A stretch of DNA of 6,297 nucleotides from a bacterium (lineage in GTDB: Bacteria; UBA10199; 2-02-FULL-44-16; JAAZCA01). A program made the translations under genes and the position numbers. The stretch spans positions 1-6,297 of the forward strand of contig JBAZOP010000125.1 of the NCBI GenBank assembly GCA_041648665.1, in the 5' to 3' direction. The notes below the pieces were generated by a model, which did not search any database, had not been told where the DNA came from, and saw only the letters and a program-made list of their open reading frames with translations. Shown in pieces: positions 1-5,278 of this stretch (position 1 is the first letter of the stretch; every line of letters starts with the position of its first letter).

Positions 1-1
1 C

Positions 2-313
2 GGCGATCTCGAGGCGCGCCGCGCCGAGGTGGAGAAGCTGCGCGCCGGCTTCGAGGCCGCCTTTACGACCTATCGCGAGCTGCTCGCCGCCGGCTGGCCG
101 CGCGAACTCGCCCGCACGGTCCTGCCGCTCTCCACCTACAGCCATATGTTCGCGAAGGTCGATCTCCGCAACCTCTTCGGCTTTCTCGATCTGCGCCTCG
201 ACGCGCACGCGCAATACGAAATCCGTCAATACGCGGCGGCCATTATTAGCCTGATCGAACCAATCGCGCCAATCGCCGTGTCAGCTTGGAGGGCTTCAAG
301 TGCTGACAAATGA
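2..313 (+). CDS. thyX: Flavin-dependent thymidylate synthase ThyX, C-terminal part (5' end outside window)
   Basis: ThyX makes dTMP from dUMP using methylene-tetrahydrofolate and FAD. The frame is open to the left edge, so the RHR...S signature lies outside the window. About 103 residues are visible. They include the family's conserved C-terminal block: the region around WPRELARTVLPLSTY, then NLFGFLDLRLDAHAQYEIRQ, which helps form the dUMP/FAD site. The last part (EIRQYAAAI...AVSAW, bases 218-289) is less GC-rich than the preceding codons, and its tail is odd (RASSADK after the conserved Trp). A second, diverged version of the same tail lies at 769-858, so this end was probably supplied by a donor when the downstream homing endonuclease gene entered. 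The 3' end overlaps the endonuclease gene by 14 bases. Family assignment is firm; the foreign origin of the tail is inference. Confidence 0.9.
   Translation, partial: GDLEARRAEVEKLRAGFEAAFTTYRELLAAGWPRELARTVLPLSTYSHMFAKVDLRNLFGFLDLRLDAHAQYEIRQYAAAIISLIEPIAPIAVSAWRASSADK
218..289 (+). repeat. Diverged direct repeat of thyX 3' coding sequence, copy 1
   Basis: These 24 codons pair with 769-840. The two copies encode related ThyX tails, with about 62% base identity by hand count, and flank the LAGLIDADG gene. Confidence 0.8.
288..293 (+). promoter_or_regulatory. Ribosome binding site of the LAGLIDADG gene, inside thyX
   Basis: GGAGGG lies 6 bases before the GTG at 300 and decides that start. 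It is formed by the conserved Trp codon and the next codon of thyX. The equivalent Trp-Glu-Glu codons of the stranded thyX copy form the ribosome binding site of the gene at 855. Confidence 0.7.
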
Positions 314-764
314 TTACATCGCAGGGCTATTTGACGGCGAGGGGTATTTCACAATGAGGCGCGTTAAAGGAGGGTCTGTGAGGACGGTGAGGGAGTGGCG
401 ATTCCAGTGCTACGCGCATATCGTCATGCGCGAATTATGGGTTCTTGAGGATATTGTTTCGTCCCTTGGGTATGGGTGGGCGCGGCCATATTCATGCGCG
501 ACGGACATTCATTCGTCTTATGGCTATCTCGGGATTACCGGTGATGGTCTGTTCAAATTTTGCGATGATATCGGGCCGCTGTTGCGTTTGAAGCGCCGGC
601 AGGCGTCACTTGTCAAGGAAGTGTGCGTCATGAAACGCCGCACCAGAAACCAGCCAATCGCGGACGCCGATTACGACAGACAGGTTGGTATATGGGAGGA
701 GTTGCGCGAGCTCAACAAACGAGGGTGTGACAAACCTAGAGAGGCGCAATCTCATGCGGCATGA
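300..764 (+). CDS. Single-motif LAGLIDADG homing endonuclease
   Basis: A 154-residue protein with one LAGLIDADG motif at residues 7-15 (IAGLFDGEG), where Glu14 sits at the catalytic acidic position. Single-motif members of about this size act as homodimers and make a staggered cut in a long target. The C-terminal part is basic (KRRQ, KRRTRNQ). The start is GTG at 300, with a good ribosome binding site GGAGGG at 288-293 lying inside the thyX Trp codon region. The gene overlaps the thyX stop. Its base composition is visibly less GC-rich than the thyX part before it, which suggests transfer. It is free-standing: the full gene lies between two copies of the thyX 3' end, and no intron core or intein splice motifs are seen. 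The likely target is the conserved thyX 3' coding region. Domain call is firm; activity is untested. Confidence 0.88.
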   Translation: MLTNDYIAGLFDGEGYFTMRRVKGGSVRTVREWRFQCYAHIVMRELWVLEDIVSSLGYGWARPYSCATDIHSSYGYLGITGDGLFKFCDDIGPLLRLKRRQASLVKEVCVMKRRTRNQPIADADYDRQVGIWEELRELNKRGCDKPREAQSHAA

Positions 765-858
765 CGCTAAAATCCGGGTCTACGCCGAGGCGATGCTCGA
801 ATTGATCCGCCCGATTGTCCCTGTCGCCGTTGCAGCGTGGGAGGAAAATCACGCATGA
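754..858 (+). pseudogene. thyX: Stranded native 3' end of thyX
   Basis: In frame 1 this reads a 34-residue peptide: RHDA, then KIRVYAEAM, LELIRPIVPVAV, AAWEENHA and stop. It matches the ThyX C-terminus and aligns without gaps to the tail of the upstream thyX copy (bases 769-840 against 218-289; IR-YA-A-LI-PI-P-AV-AW shared). By hand count 45 of 72 bases agree, so this is not a recent local copy. Compared with the upstream copy (RLDAHAQYEIR), the residues between DA and IR are missing or altered (RHDA-KIR), which puts the likely insertion point there. It is in a different frame from the upstream thyX part and cannot rejoin it by read-through. Its stop overlaps the next gene's ATG as ATGA, the arrangement expected of the original thyX end. 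It could still be translated from ATG 754, which would keep coupling to the next gene. Confidence 0.8.
769..840 (+). repeat. Diverged direct repeat of thyX 3' coding sequence, copy 2
   Basis: Partner of 218-289. It is more GC-rich than copy 1 and fits the surrounding phage genes better, which supports its being the native copy. Confidence 0.8.
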
Positions 859-1076
859 GCATCAAAATCACCACAGGCACACAACGCCAAGCCCTCCAAT
901 CCGTCATGCGCTGCATACGCGACCGCAAGGCTGTTCCGAAAGGCGAGGCGGATTTCGTGCTCGCTCAACTAGAAGCGCTAGATGATCGGCTGCGGCGTTT
1001 CCAAGAAACAGAATACGCGAGAGAGCGGCAGAGGGAAGCGCGTGACGCGGCGGAAGTCATGGGAGGTGGGGATTGA
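855..1076 (+). CDS. Small hypothetical phage protein, charged
   Basis: A 73-residue protein that I do not recognise. It opens MSIKITTGTQRQALQSVMRC. The second half (about 40-70) is rich in Arg and Glu and looks helical, possibly a coiled coil (LDDRLRRFQETEYARERQRE). The ATG at 855 is preferred over an in-frame GTG at 837. It overlaps the stop of the thyX remnant as ATGA and has GGGAGGA at 839-845, 9 bases upstream. The GTG at 837 would place its start inside that site. Before the endonuclease gene arrived this gene probably followed thyX directly and was coupled to it. Confidence 0.7.
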   Translation: MSIKITTGTQRQALQSVMRCIRDRKAVPKGEADFVLAQLEALDDRLRRFQETEYARERQREARDAAEVMGGGD

Positions 1077-1095
1077 TCGCCTCCCCCACTCTCCC
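1061..1095 (+). other. Strong GC-rich hairpin at gene end
   Basis: GGGAGGTGGGG (1061-1071) can pair with CCCCAC (1084-1089) and CTCCC (1091-1095), giving 11 base pairs with one bulged T at 1090 and a 12-base loop that contains the stop codon of the preceding gene. No T-run follows, so it is not a standard intrinsic terminator. It could slow transcription, protect an mRNA end, or just reflect the tandem CTCCCCCAYT repeat at 1081-1100. Confidence 0.4.
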
Positions 1096-1122
1096 CCATT
1101 CGATCGATAGCGAGGATGCGGC
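1077..1122 (+). other. Short intergenic stretch with tandem CTCCCCCAYT
   Basis: This 46-base gap holds two head-to-tail copies of CTCCCCCAYT (1081-1090, 1091-1100), the right arm of the hairpin, a GATCGAT-rich stretch, and the ribosome binding site GAGGA (1112-1116) of the HNH gene. No -35/-10 promoter pair is evident. Confidence 0.5.
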
Positions 1123-1152
1123 GTGACGAGACCTCTTGCGCTCGATCTTTTC
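1123..1152 (+). repeat. Methyltransferase 5' end, captured copy
   Basis: Ten codons encode MTRPLALDLF, as do bases 1686-1715. About 20 of 30 bases agree by hand count; seven codons differ, including the start, and all differences are synonymous or GTG/ATG start choice. Homology ends just before the Ser-Gly-Ala-Gly-Gly codons of motif I. Confidence 0.85.
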
Positions 1153-1689
1153 TGCTGCGCTTATTGTGGGACGCCGCTTGTTGGGCGGTCGGACAAAATA
1201 TTCTGTTCGACAGTCTGTGCTCAGCGATCTGCACGCAAGGTGCCAAAAGAGCGGTCGTGCCGATTTTGTTCGGCAGTATTCAAGGTCATCACTCGCGGTG
1301 ATGCGAACCGTCAATATTGTTCGCTGTCGTGCTCCCGAAAAGCAACCGAGAAGAAAACCGCTTTATGGAGAGCGGATCATCCAGACGCGATGAAAAAATA
1401 CAATGGCAATCGCGTTACGAAAAATCCCAGCGCTTACGCTGATGAAAAGCGTAATCAGCGGCGAAGGATCATCGCGGCGTTGGGCGGGAAATGCGTCGTT
1501 TGTGGAGTCGATAACATCAATTGGCTGCATATTGATTACATCCCGACAACAAGGGGGAAGCCGCTTCGCCATCCGCGTCATGCGAAATGGGTTCTCGCTC
1601 ATATTGAGGATTTTCGTCTTCTATGCGCGAATCACCATTACGAACTCACATTAACGGGACGAATTGAGGGAACGGGGATCACACAATGA
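1123..1689 (+). CDS. Zinc-finger HNH endonuclease fused to a captured methyltransferase start
   Basis: A 188-residue protein. Residues 1-10 (MTRPLALDLF) are identical to the first ten residues of the methyltransferase that follows. Two Cys4 fingers come next: C12/C15/C28/C32 and C46/C49/C66/C70, probably DNA-binding. The C-terminal nuclease region has C124/C127, then LHIDYIP at about 135-141 and LLCANHHYEL at about 166-175, an HNH layout. In the usual IDHI core the His after Asp is the general base; here it is Tyr139, so catalysis may be weakened or moved. The start is GTG at 1123 with GAGGA at 1112-1116. The stop overlaps the methyltransferase ATG (ATGA). Base composition is less GC-rich than neighbouring genes. 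A restriction partner of the methyltransferase is an alternative reading, but the duplicated N-terminus fits a homing gene that invaded codons for methyltransferase motif I. Confidence 0.82.
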   Translation: MTRPLALDLFCCAYCGTPLVGRSDKIFCSTVCAQRSARKVPKERSCRFCSAVFKVITRGDANRQYCSLSCSRKATEKKTALWRADHPDAMKKYNGNRVTKNPSAYADEKRNQRRRIIAALGGKCVVCGVDNINWLHIDYIPTTRGKPLRHPRHAKWVLAHIEDFRLLCANHHYELTLTGRIEGTGITQ

Positions 1690-1715
1690 CGCGCCCTTTG
1701 GCATTGGACCTATTC
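1686..1715 (+). repeat. Methyltransferase 5' end, functional recoded copy
   Basis: Partner of 1123-1152. It gives the same ten residues by different codons (for example CGC for AGA, TTG for CTT and CTC), so the enzyme is unchanged while the DNA differs. Confidence 0.85.
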
Positions 1716-2396
1716 TCAGGGGCTGGCGGCGCCGGCATGGGATTGCATCTCGCCGGGTTCGACGTGATTGGCGTCGATATCGTTCCGCGCCCGCGCTACC
1801 CGTTTCGGTTCGTCCAGGCAGACGCATTGCGCCCGCCATTCAATCTTTCGCGCTTTGACCTGATATGGGCAAGCCCACCTTGTCAAGCGCACTCCGCCAT
1901 GCGGACGATGCACAATGCGCGCGAGCACGCAGACCATATTCCCGCCACCAGGAAAATGCTTCGTGCGTCTGGCGCACTCTACATCATAGAGAATGTCGTC
2001 GGGGCTCCGCTCGAAAATCCGATCATGCTTTGCGGGACGATGTTCGGGCTCGGCGTCGAAGACGCGGAACTTCGGCGCCATCGAATTTTCGAAACCAACT
2101 TCCCCATCCTAGCGCCGGAGTGTCAGCACGGTTTGCGCGCCGCCACCCTCGGTGTTTACGGCGGCCATGTGCGCAATCGCAAGCGTCGAACCATTGGCGT
2201 TTACGGAGAGGGCTTCCGAGACATCCGGCGCAAGATGGATCGCGGCGTCGAAGATTTCTCCATCGAACAAGGGCGCGTCGCCATGGGTATCGACTGGATG
2301 ACGACGGCGGAAATGTCACAGGCGATCCCACCGGCTTACAGCGAATATCTAGGCCGATGGGCGATCTCCGCTCTTCAAGAAAGGGCTGCGGCGTGA
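1686..2396 (+). CDS. C5-cytosine DNA methyltransferase, compact phage type
   Basis: Transfers a methyl group from S-adenosylmethionine to carbon 5 of cytosine in DNA, probably to protect phage DNA or to alter its expression. The 236 residues contain the family motifs in order: I DLFSGAGG at 8-15, an acidic residue at strand 2 (Asp31), IV PPCQ at 64-67 with catalytic Cys66, VI ENV at 102-104, VIII RRHRIF at 130-135, and the IX/X region with IPPAYSEYLG at 214-223. It is shorter than typical bacterial Dcm-type enzymes, with a small target-recognition region between about 136 and 190 that includes a repeated GVYG (157-160 and 171-174). The start is ATG at 1686, overlapping the stop of the HNH gene; GGGGA at 1674-1678 is a modest ribosome binding site. 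Its first ten codons look like a recoded replacement of the start now fused to the HNH gene. Target site cannot be read from sequence. Confidence 0.93.
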   Translation: MTRPLALDLFSGAGGAGMGLHLAGFDVIGVDIVPRPRYPFRFVQADALRPPFNLSRFDLIWASPPCQAHSAMRTMHNAREHADHIPATRKMLRASGALYIIENVVGAPLENPIMLCGTMFGLGVEDAELRRHRIFETNFPILAPECQHGLRAATLGVYGGHVRNRKRRTIGVYGEGFRDIRRKMDRGVEDFSIEQGRVAMGIDWMTTAEMSQAIPPAYSEYLGRWAISALQERAAA

Positions 2397-2821
2397 GCAA
2401 CATATTCGACCGCCTATCGACAAGCTCTCCAATCAATAGGGGCGCTGGTGTCGCCGTTGGCGCGCGCGGCGTCCATTACGAGCCGAAACTCGACAACTCG
2501 CGAGTGACGCTCGATGCTCCCCCGCGTATGCGGCCTGTGCCCCATGACGCTCCCGATCTTATCGGCCTGCAATTCGGGAGGTTCCGCGTCGTCGGATTAT
2601 CGGCGGAACTGAATGGCCGATGGGTTGTCCGATGCGTGTGCGGGAAATACGAGTTTCGAACGGCGCGGGCGATCCGAGGCGAGCACGCTGAACTCGACAA
2701 GTGCTCTTACTGCCAGCATTTGGACCATCTGAAATACCACGATCATGTCCAGCAGTTCGGCGCCGCGCGCGCTTCGGCGATGCAGAACGAGGATCGTGCG
2801 CGAAGCATGGCGGCGAAATGA
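2393..2821 (+). CDS. Hypothetical phage protein with a C-terminal zinc-ribbon-like segment
   Basis: A 142-residue protein. The N-terminal 50 residues are low in structure and rich in Arg, Pro and Ser. A compact block follows from about 55 (LIGLQFGRFRVVGLS, GRWVVRCVCG) with C81/C83 and C104/C107, a likely single metal-binding ribbon that resembles the ribbons found in some phage DNA-binding proteins. The C-terminus is charged. The start is GTG at 2393, overlapping the methyltransferase stop (GTGA); AGAAAGGG at 2378-2385 is the probable ribosome binding site. A DNA- or RNA-binding role is inference; no enzymatic motif is seen. Confidence 0.75.
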   Translation: MSNIFDRLSTSSPINRGAGVAVGARGVHYEPKLDNSRVTLDAPPRMRPVPHDAPDLIGLQFGRFRVVGLSAELNGRWVVRCVCGKYEFRTARAIRGEHAELDKCSYCQHLDHLKYHDHVQQFGAARASAMQNEDRARSMAAK

Positions 2822-3078
2822 TCTACGCCAAAAATAAACCGGGCAAAGAGCGCATGTTTTACTTGCGCGCGTTCGCGACGCTTGCGAAATATAGGCGGAG
2901 CGAACGCAGCATTGCGAGTGCCACGCCGCTCCTGACCACCACGTTGAAGGAACCAACCCGATGGCTGAACACGGCGATACCACGCCTTCGCGCGTCCGCG
3001 CAACTCCCCCCTCCTACCCCGAGATTTCCGACGCCGTTGTCGAGGCGGCTGCACTGGTCATTGTTGACCACTGGCTAA
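2818..3078 (+). CDS. Possible small overlapping gene, uncertain
   Basis: The ATG at 2818 overlaps the previous stop as ATGA, the pattern used through this operon, and opens 86 codons beginning MIYAKNKPGKERMFYLRAFA. The first 40 or so residues fill the otherwise empty stretch up to the next gene and look protein-like. The C-terminal 40 residues overlap the next gene by 118 bases and are Pro/Arg/Leu-rich, as expected of an out-of-frame reading. There is no clear ribosome binding site, so it would depend on coupling. If it is not real, 2822-2960 is a 139-base gap with nothing else recognisable. Confidence 0.35.
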   Translation: MIYAKNKPGKERMFYLRAFATLAKYRRSERSIASATPLLTTTLKEPTRWLNTAIPRLRASAQLPPPTPRFPTPLSRRLHWSLLTTG

Positions 3079-3428
3079 TGACGAAATCTCTTGGCGGGAT
3101 TTGCTACGTCGATCGTCGAGACACACTAGTTTGCGCAAAGGCCGCCATTTCCGCCGCCATCCTCGCTGACCGCGAGTCCTCTCGCGCCGAGGTAGGCCGC
3201 CTCACGCAAGAGCGCGACGCTGCCCTCTCCGCCGCGTCTACCGCCGAGGAAGTGCTCGCGAAGACGATCGCGTCTATCCCGGTGGCGATGACGGCTGCCG
3301 CGGAGAAGGAGCGCGAGGCGTGCGCGAAGATAATCGACGAGCAAGCGCCGTTTCTGAACGGCACGGTTAGCAGTGCTGTTTGCGCGTCGCTCTCCGCCGC
3401 CATTCGCAACCGTAGGGAGGCGAAGTGA
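2961..3428 (+). CDS. Hypothetical phage protein with a central coiled coil
   Basis: A 155-residue protein of a style common in alphaproteobacterial phage early regions. Residues about 20-60 (ISDAVVEAAALVIVDHWL and on) form a helical block. Residues about 70-125 are Ala/Glu/Arg-rich with heptad character (ADRESSRAEVGRLTQERDAA, then AAAEKEREACAKIIDEQ), a probable coiled coil. No catalytic motif or membrane segment is seen. The start is ATG at 2961 with AAGGA at 2947-2951. The stop overlaps the next ATG. Function unknown. Confidence 0.75.
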   Translation: MAEHGDTTPSRVRATPPSYPEISDAVVEAAALVIVDHWLMTKSLGGICYVDRRDTLVCAKAAISAAILADRESSRAEVGRLTQERDAALSAASTAEEVLAKTIASIPVAMTAAAEKEREACAKIIDEQAPFLNGTVSSAVCASLSAAIRNRREAK

Positions 3429-3709
3429 TGGCGTCTCTCCCGATCGTCGAAACAGAGCGCGCTCTGACGCCTTCGGAGCGCAAGGCGATATTCGGCGCGC
3501 AAGTCCCGAAAAAGCGCACAGGCCATGCAGCCGAGCCCGGCACGGGGCCTTCTGGTGAGACGTGCCAGTCATGCGCGCATCTGTGCCGGCAGAGATGGGC
3601 GAAGGTCTATCTTAAATGCGATCTCATGCGCGCGCGGTGGACGGGCGGCGCCGGAACCGACGTCAAGGCGCGCGACGCCGCTTGCTCGAAATGGGAGGCT
3701 GGCGAATGA
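3428..3709 (+). CDS. Cys-rich hypothetical phage protein
   Basis: A 93-residue protein with five cysteines in the C-terminal half: C46, C49, C53, C64 and C86, in the contexts ETCQSCAHLC, YLKCDLM and DAACSKW. This suggests a small metal-binding fold; the WTGG-GTD-ARDAACSKWE tail is typical of a hypothetical family I recall from alphaproteobacterial phages and prophages. ATG at 3428 is preferred to the GTG one codon before it, because it overlaps the previous stop (TGATG) and has GGGAGG at 3415-3420, 7 bases upstream. Function unknown. Confidence 0.8.
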   Translation: MASLPIVETERALTPSERKAIFGAQVPKKRTGHAAEPGTGPSGETCQSCAHLCRQRWAKVYLKCDLMRARWTGGAGTDVKARDAACSKWEAGE

Positions 3710-3933
3710 AGCCATCCGACATTCAGACCGTCGCCGAGTTCATCGCGACCGAAATTGCCGCGAGAGAATGGTCTGGCACTCGGCCATACATCGCCAAGGC
3801 AAAGACCGCTGAAGCCGCTTTCGAGCGCATCGTCGAAGAGCTTACCCGTCTACAGTCCAGCGTCCCCTGTTCCGCGTCTGCGTCAGTCAATGGCAACCGC
3901 GAGACGGGGGAGACGGATGGGCCGGCCAAGTAA
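3706..3933 (+). CDS. Small hypothetical phage protein
   Basis: A 75-residue protein that I do not recognise. Residues 1-50 look helical (PSDIQTVAEFIATEIAARE, AEAAFERIVEELTRLQ); the last 25 are Ser/Gly/Asn-rich and probably disordered. The start is ATG at 3706, overlapping the previous stop as ATGA, with GGGAGG at 3693-3698, 7 bases upstream. The tight coupling supports it being real. Confidence 0.7.
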   Translation: MKPSDIQTVAEFIATEIAAREWSGTRPYIAKAKTAEAAFERIVEELTRLQSSVPCSASASVNGNRETGETDGPAK

Positions 3934-4075
3934 TCAAAGTCCGTTTTGTGGACAACGCCAGAGAAATCGTTGCGCCAAAGGAAATAGCGCGGCACAAATA
4001 GCGAACGCGCGTCGTGTGGGGACACGGCCGCGCGTTCTGACCGAACATCCTAATGCACAGGAGGAACGGCTTTGA
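3917..4075 (+). CDS. Possible 52-residue basic protein
   Basis: ATG at 3917 opens a very basic peptide (MGRPSNQSPFCGQRQRNRCA, later RRVGTRPRVL), overlapping the previous gene by 17 bases. GGGGAG at 3907-3912 could serve as ribosome binding site, though the spacing of 4 is short. Its TGA overlaps a possible TTG start at 4072. It fills the gap between two better-supported genes. A nucleic-acid-binding role is possible from charge alone; no family is recognised. Confidence 0.4.
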   Translation: MGRPSNQSPFCGQRQRNRCAKGNSAAQIANARRVGTRPRVLTEHPNAQEERL

Positions 4076-4111
4076 AACTGTATACTATAAGCGCGCCTAT
4101 CCGCCAAGTAG

Positions 4112-4120
4112 CCCCCCCCC
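4112..4120 (+). repeat. C9 homopolymer tract between two candidate starts
   Basis: Nine consecutive C bases lie between the TTG at 4072 and the ATG at 4141. If TTG is used, tract-length change would shift the frame; if ATG is used, it lies in the leader just before the ribosome binding site. It is also a place where a sequencing error is likely. Confidence 0.6.
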
Positions 4121-4140
4121 AATATGGGAGGGATGGCTAT

Positions 4141-4437
4141 ATGAGCGATCTCCCGAGCAATTGGATGCCGATCGGCGCCGCCGCGAACGTGGTGGCCAAG
4201 AAGGCGGGCATGGCGATGGACCCGCGTTTTAGGCACCTCGTCATGTCCCTGTATGAACTCGGTCCGCGGCCTATTGGCGAGCTTATCTCAGAAATCGCCG
4301 CTGCCCACTCAATCGAGGCGTCTATCTCAGAATGCCTCGAGCGTTATGCGCGTCTCGATTCGTCACTTGTTGCGTCGGTTGGCGCCTCCGAATGGCCCGC
4401 TGTCCACAGTGTCGGGGGAAGCGATGGCGAGAATTAG
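4141..4437 (+). CDS. Hypothetical phage protein upstream of the replication genes
   Basis: A 98-residue protein, mostly helical (FRHLVMSLYELG, IGELISEIAAAHSIEASISE, CLERYARLDSSLVASVG), without recognised catalytic residues. The start chosen is ATG at 4141 with GGGAGGGA at 4126-4133, 7 bases upstream. A rival start, TTG at 4072, also has an excellent AGGAGG at 4059-4064 and overlaps the stop of the small gene before it. It would add 23 residues encoded across a run of nine C (4112-4120). The ATG is favoured because the extension is poorly conserved-looking, but the choice is open. It overlaps the next gene by 14 bases. Confidence 0.65.
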   Translation: MSDLPSNWMPIGAAANVVAKKAGMAMDPRFRHLVMSLYELGPRPIGELISEIAAAHSIEASISECLERYARLDSSLVASVGASEWPAVHSVGGSDGEN

Positions 4438-5278
4438 AAGCATCCATCCGGGTCTGTTTACCGATGAAGCGTTTATGACGCTAACAGTCGAAAGCCCAGC
4501 TTCTATAGCTCTGATGATTGGTCTATGGGTTGAGGCCGACGATTCTGGGACGTTTGAATGGAAGCCTTTGACGCTCAAGGCGCGCATTCTGCCAGCGGCA
4601 GACGGGAGCATTAATAATCTTCTCGACGCGATTGAAGGCGTTGGGATGGTTCGTAAGTTCGACATCGAAGGGAGAACATTCGGCGTCATTCGAAATTTTG
4701 TAAAATACCAGCGGCCCAAAAAGCCAAAGGATATCCACCCGTTCACGATCGAATCTAGAGTGTTCGCCGGTTTCGATAAAGACGGGAGGCGCCCGCATTC
4801 GGAAGTAGGCAGGCCGCCAAACGATGAGAGTTCGGAGTTGATTACGGCCGAGTTCGGAACTGGTTCGGAAAATCGTCGGCAGAGGAAGGAGGAAGGAGGT
4901 AGGAGTATTATTCCTGTTTCTCTCCCTTCGGTCGAGAAACAGGCCGAGCCGATCCAAGCAAGCGCGCTCGACGAAGACCCGAAGGATGTCCTTTTCGGCG
5001 AAACTATCGATTGGCTTGCGGAGACGACTGGGCGCGGAAAGCCGGCGCTTCGATCAGCGATCGGACAATTGCTCAAACTCGCCGGCGGGGATGCCCATGC
5101 CGGCTTCGTGCTCGGAGTGATCCGAGACGCCAAGCGAGCCAACAAGGCCGACCCGATCTCATGGGCCATGGCGATTGTGAAGGCCCGCGACCGCCCCCAA
5201 CAGCGAGGCCAGACGGCTCCGCCGCCGCAGATTTCGTCAGCGTTCCGACTTTCCAAACCTGCGGCGAGGGCGGGATGA
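4424..5278 (+). CDS. Phage replication-organiser-like protein (putative)
   Basis: A 284-residue protein. The N-terminal part (about 1-107) begins MARIRSIHPGLFTDEAFMTL, has a helical core with GLWVEADDSGTFEWKPLTLK, and ends RNFVKYQRPKKPK. This is typical of the winged-helix-like N-terminal domain of phage replication proteins, with the basic end likely touching DNA. Residues about 108-200 are a variable linker rich in Ser, Glu and Arg. Residues about 205-270 (DWLAETTGRGKPALRSAIGQ through AMAIVKARD) form a small helical domain like those that contact helicases. The start at ATG 4424 (GGGGGA at 4414-4419) is preferred to an upstream in-frame ATG at 4253 that runs inside the previous gene. It lies directly before the primase gene, supporting a role in origin recognition or helicase loading. 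The family call is from memory of similar phage proteins. Confidence 0.7.
   Translation: MARIRSIHPGLFTDEAFMTLTVESPASIALMIGLWVEADDSGTFEWKPLTLKARILPAADGSINNLLDAIEGVGMVRKFDIEGRTFGVIRNFVKYQRPKKPKDIHPFTIESRVFAGFDKDGRRPHSEVGRPPNDESSELITAEFGTGSENRRQRKEEGGRSIIPVSLPSVEKQAEPIQASALDEDPKDVLFGETIDWLAETTGRGKPALRSAIGQLLKLAGGDAHAGFVLGVIRDAKRANKADPISWAMAIVKARDRPQQRGQTAPPPQISSAFRLSKPAARAG

Noticed and set aside
300..764. Group I intron in thyX carrying the LAGLIDADG gene
   Set aside because: The upstream thyX part already has a full C-terminal tail and its own stop, so splicing to the downstream copy would duplicate the tail instead of restoring the protein.
1116..1301. Small frame starting at ATG 1116
   Set aside because: It runs out of frame through the zinc fingers of the HNH gene and has no protein-like features of its own.
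1123..2396. HNH gene and methyltransferase as a restriction-modification pair
   Set aside because: The neighbouring order fits, but the identical ten-residue N-terminus ending at motif I is better explained by insertion into the methyltransferase gene. Not fully excluded.
4072..4095. Promoter with TTGAAA and TATACT
   Set aside because: The two boxes are only 3 bases apart, and no -35 box lies about 17 bases before TATACT; TTG here is more likely a start codon.
4253..4423. 57-residue N-terminal extension of the replication protein
   Set aside because: It lies wholly inside the preceding gene in another frame, and MARIRSIHPG at 4424 with its own ribosome binding site is the expected start for this type of protein.
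4881..4905. Internal AAGGAGGT-containing purine run as a start or frameshift signal
   Set aside because: It lies in the variable linker of the replication protein, no suitable ATG or GTG follows at proper spacing, and no slippery site is seen.
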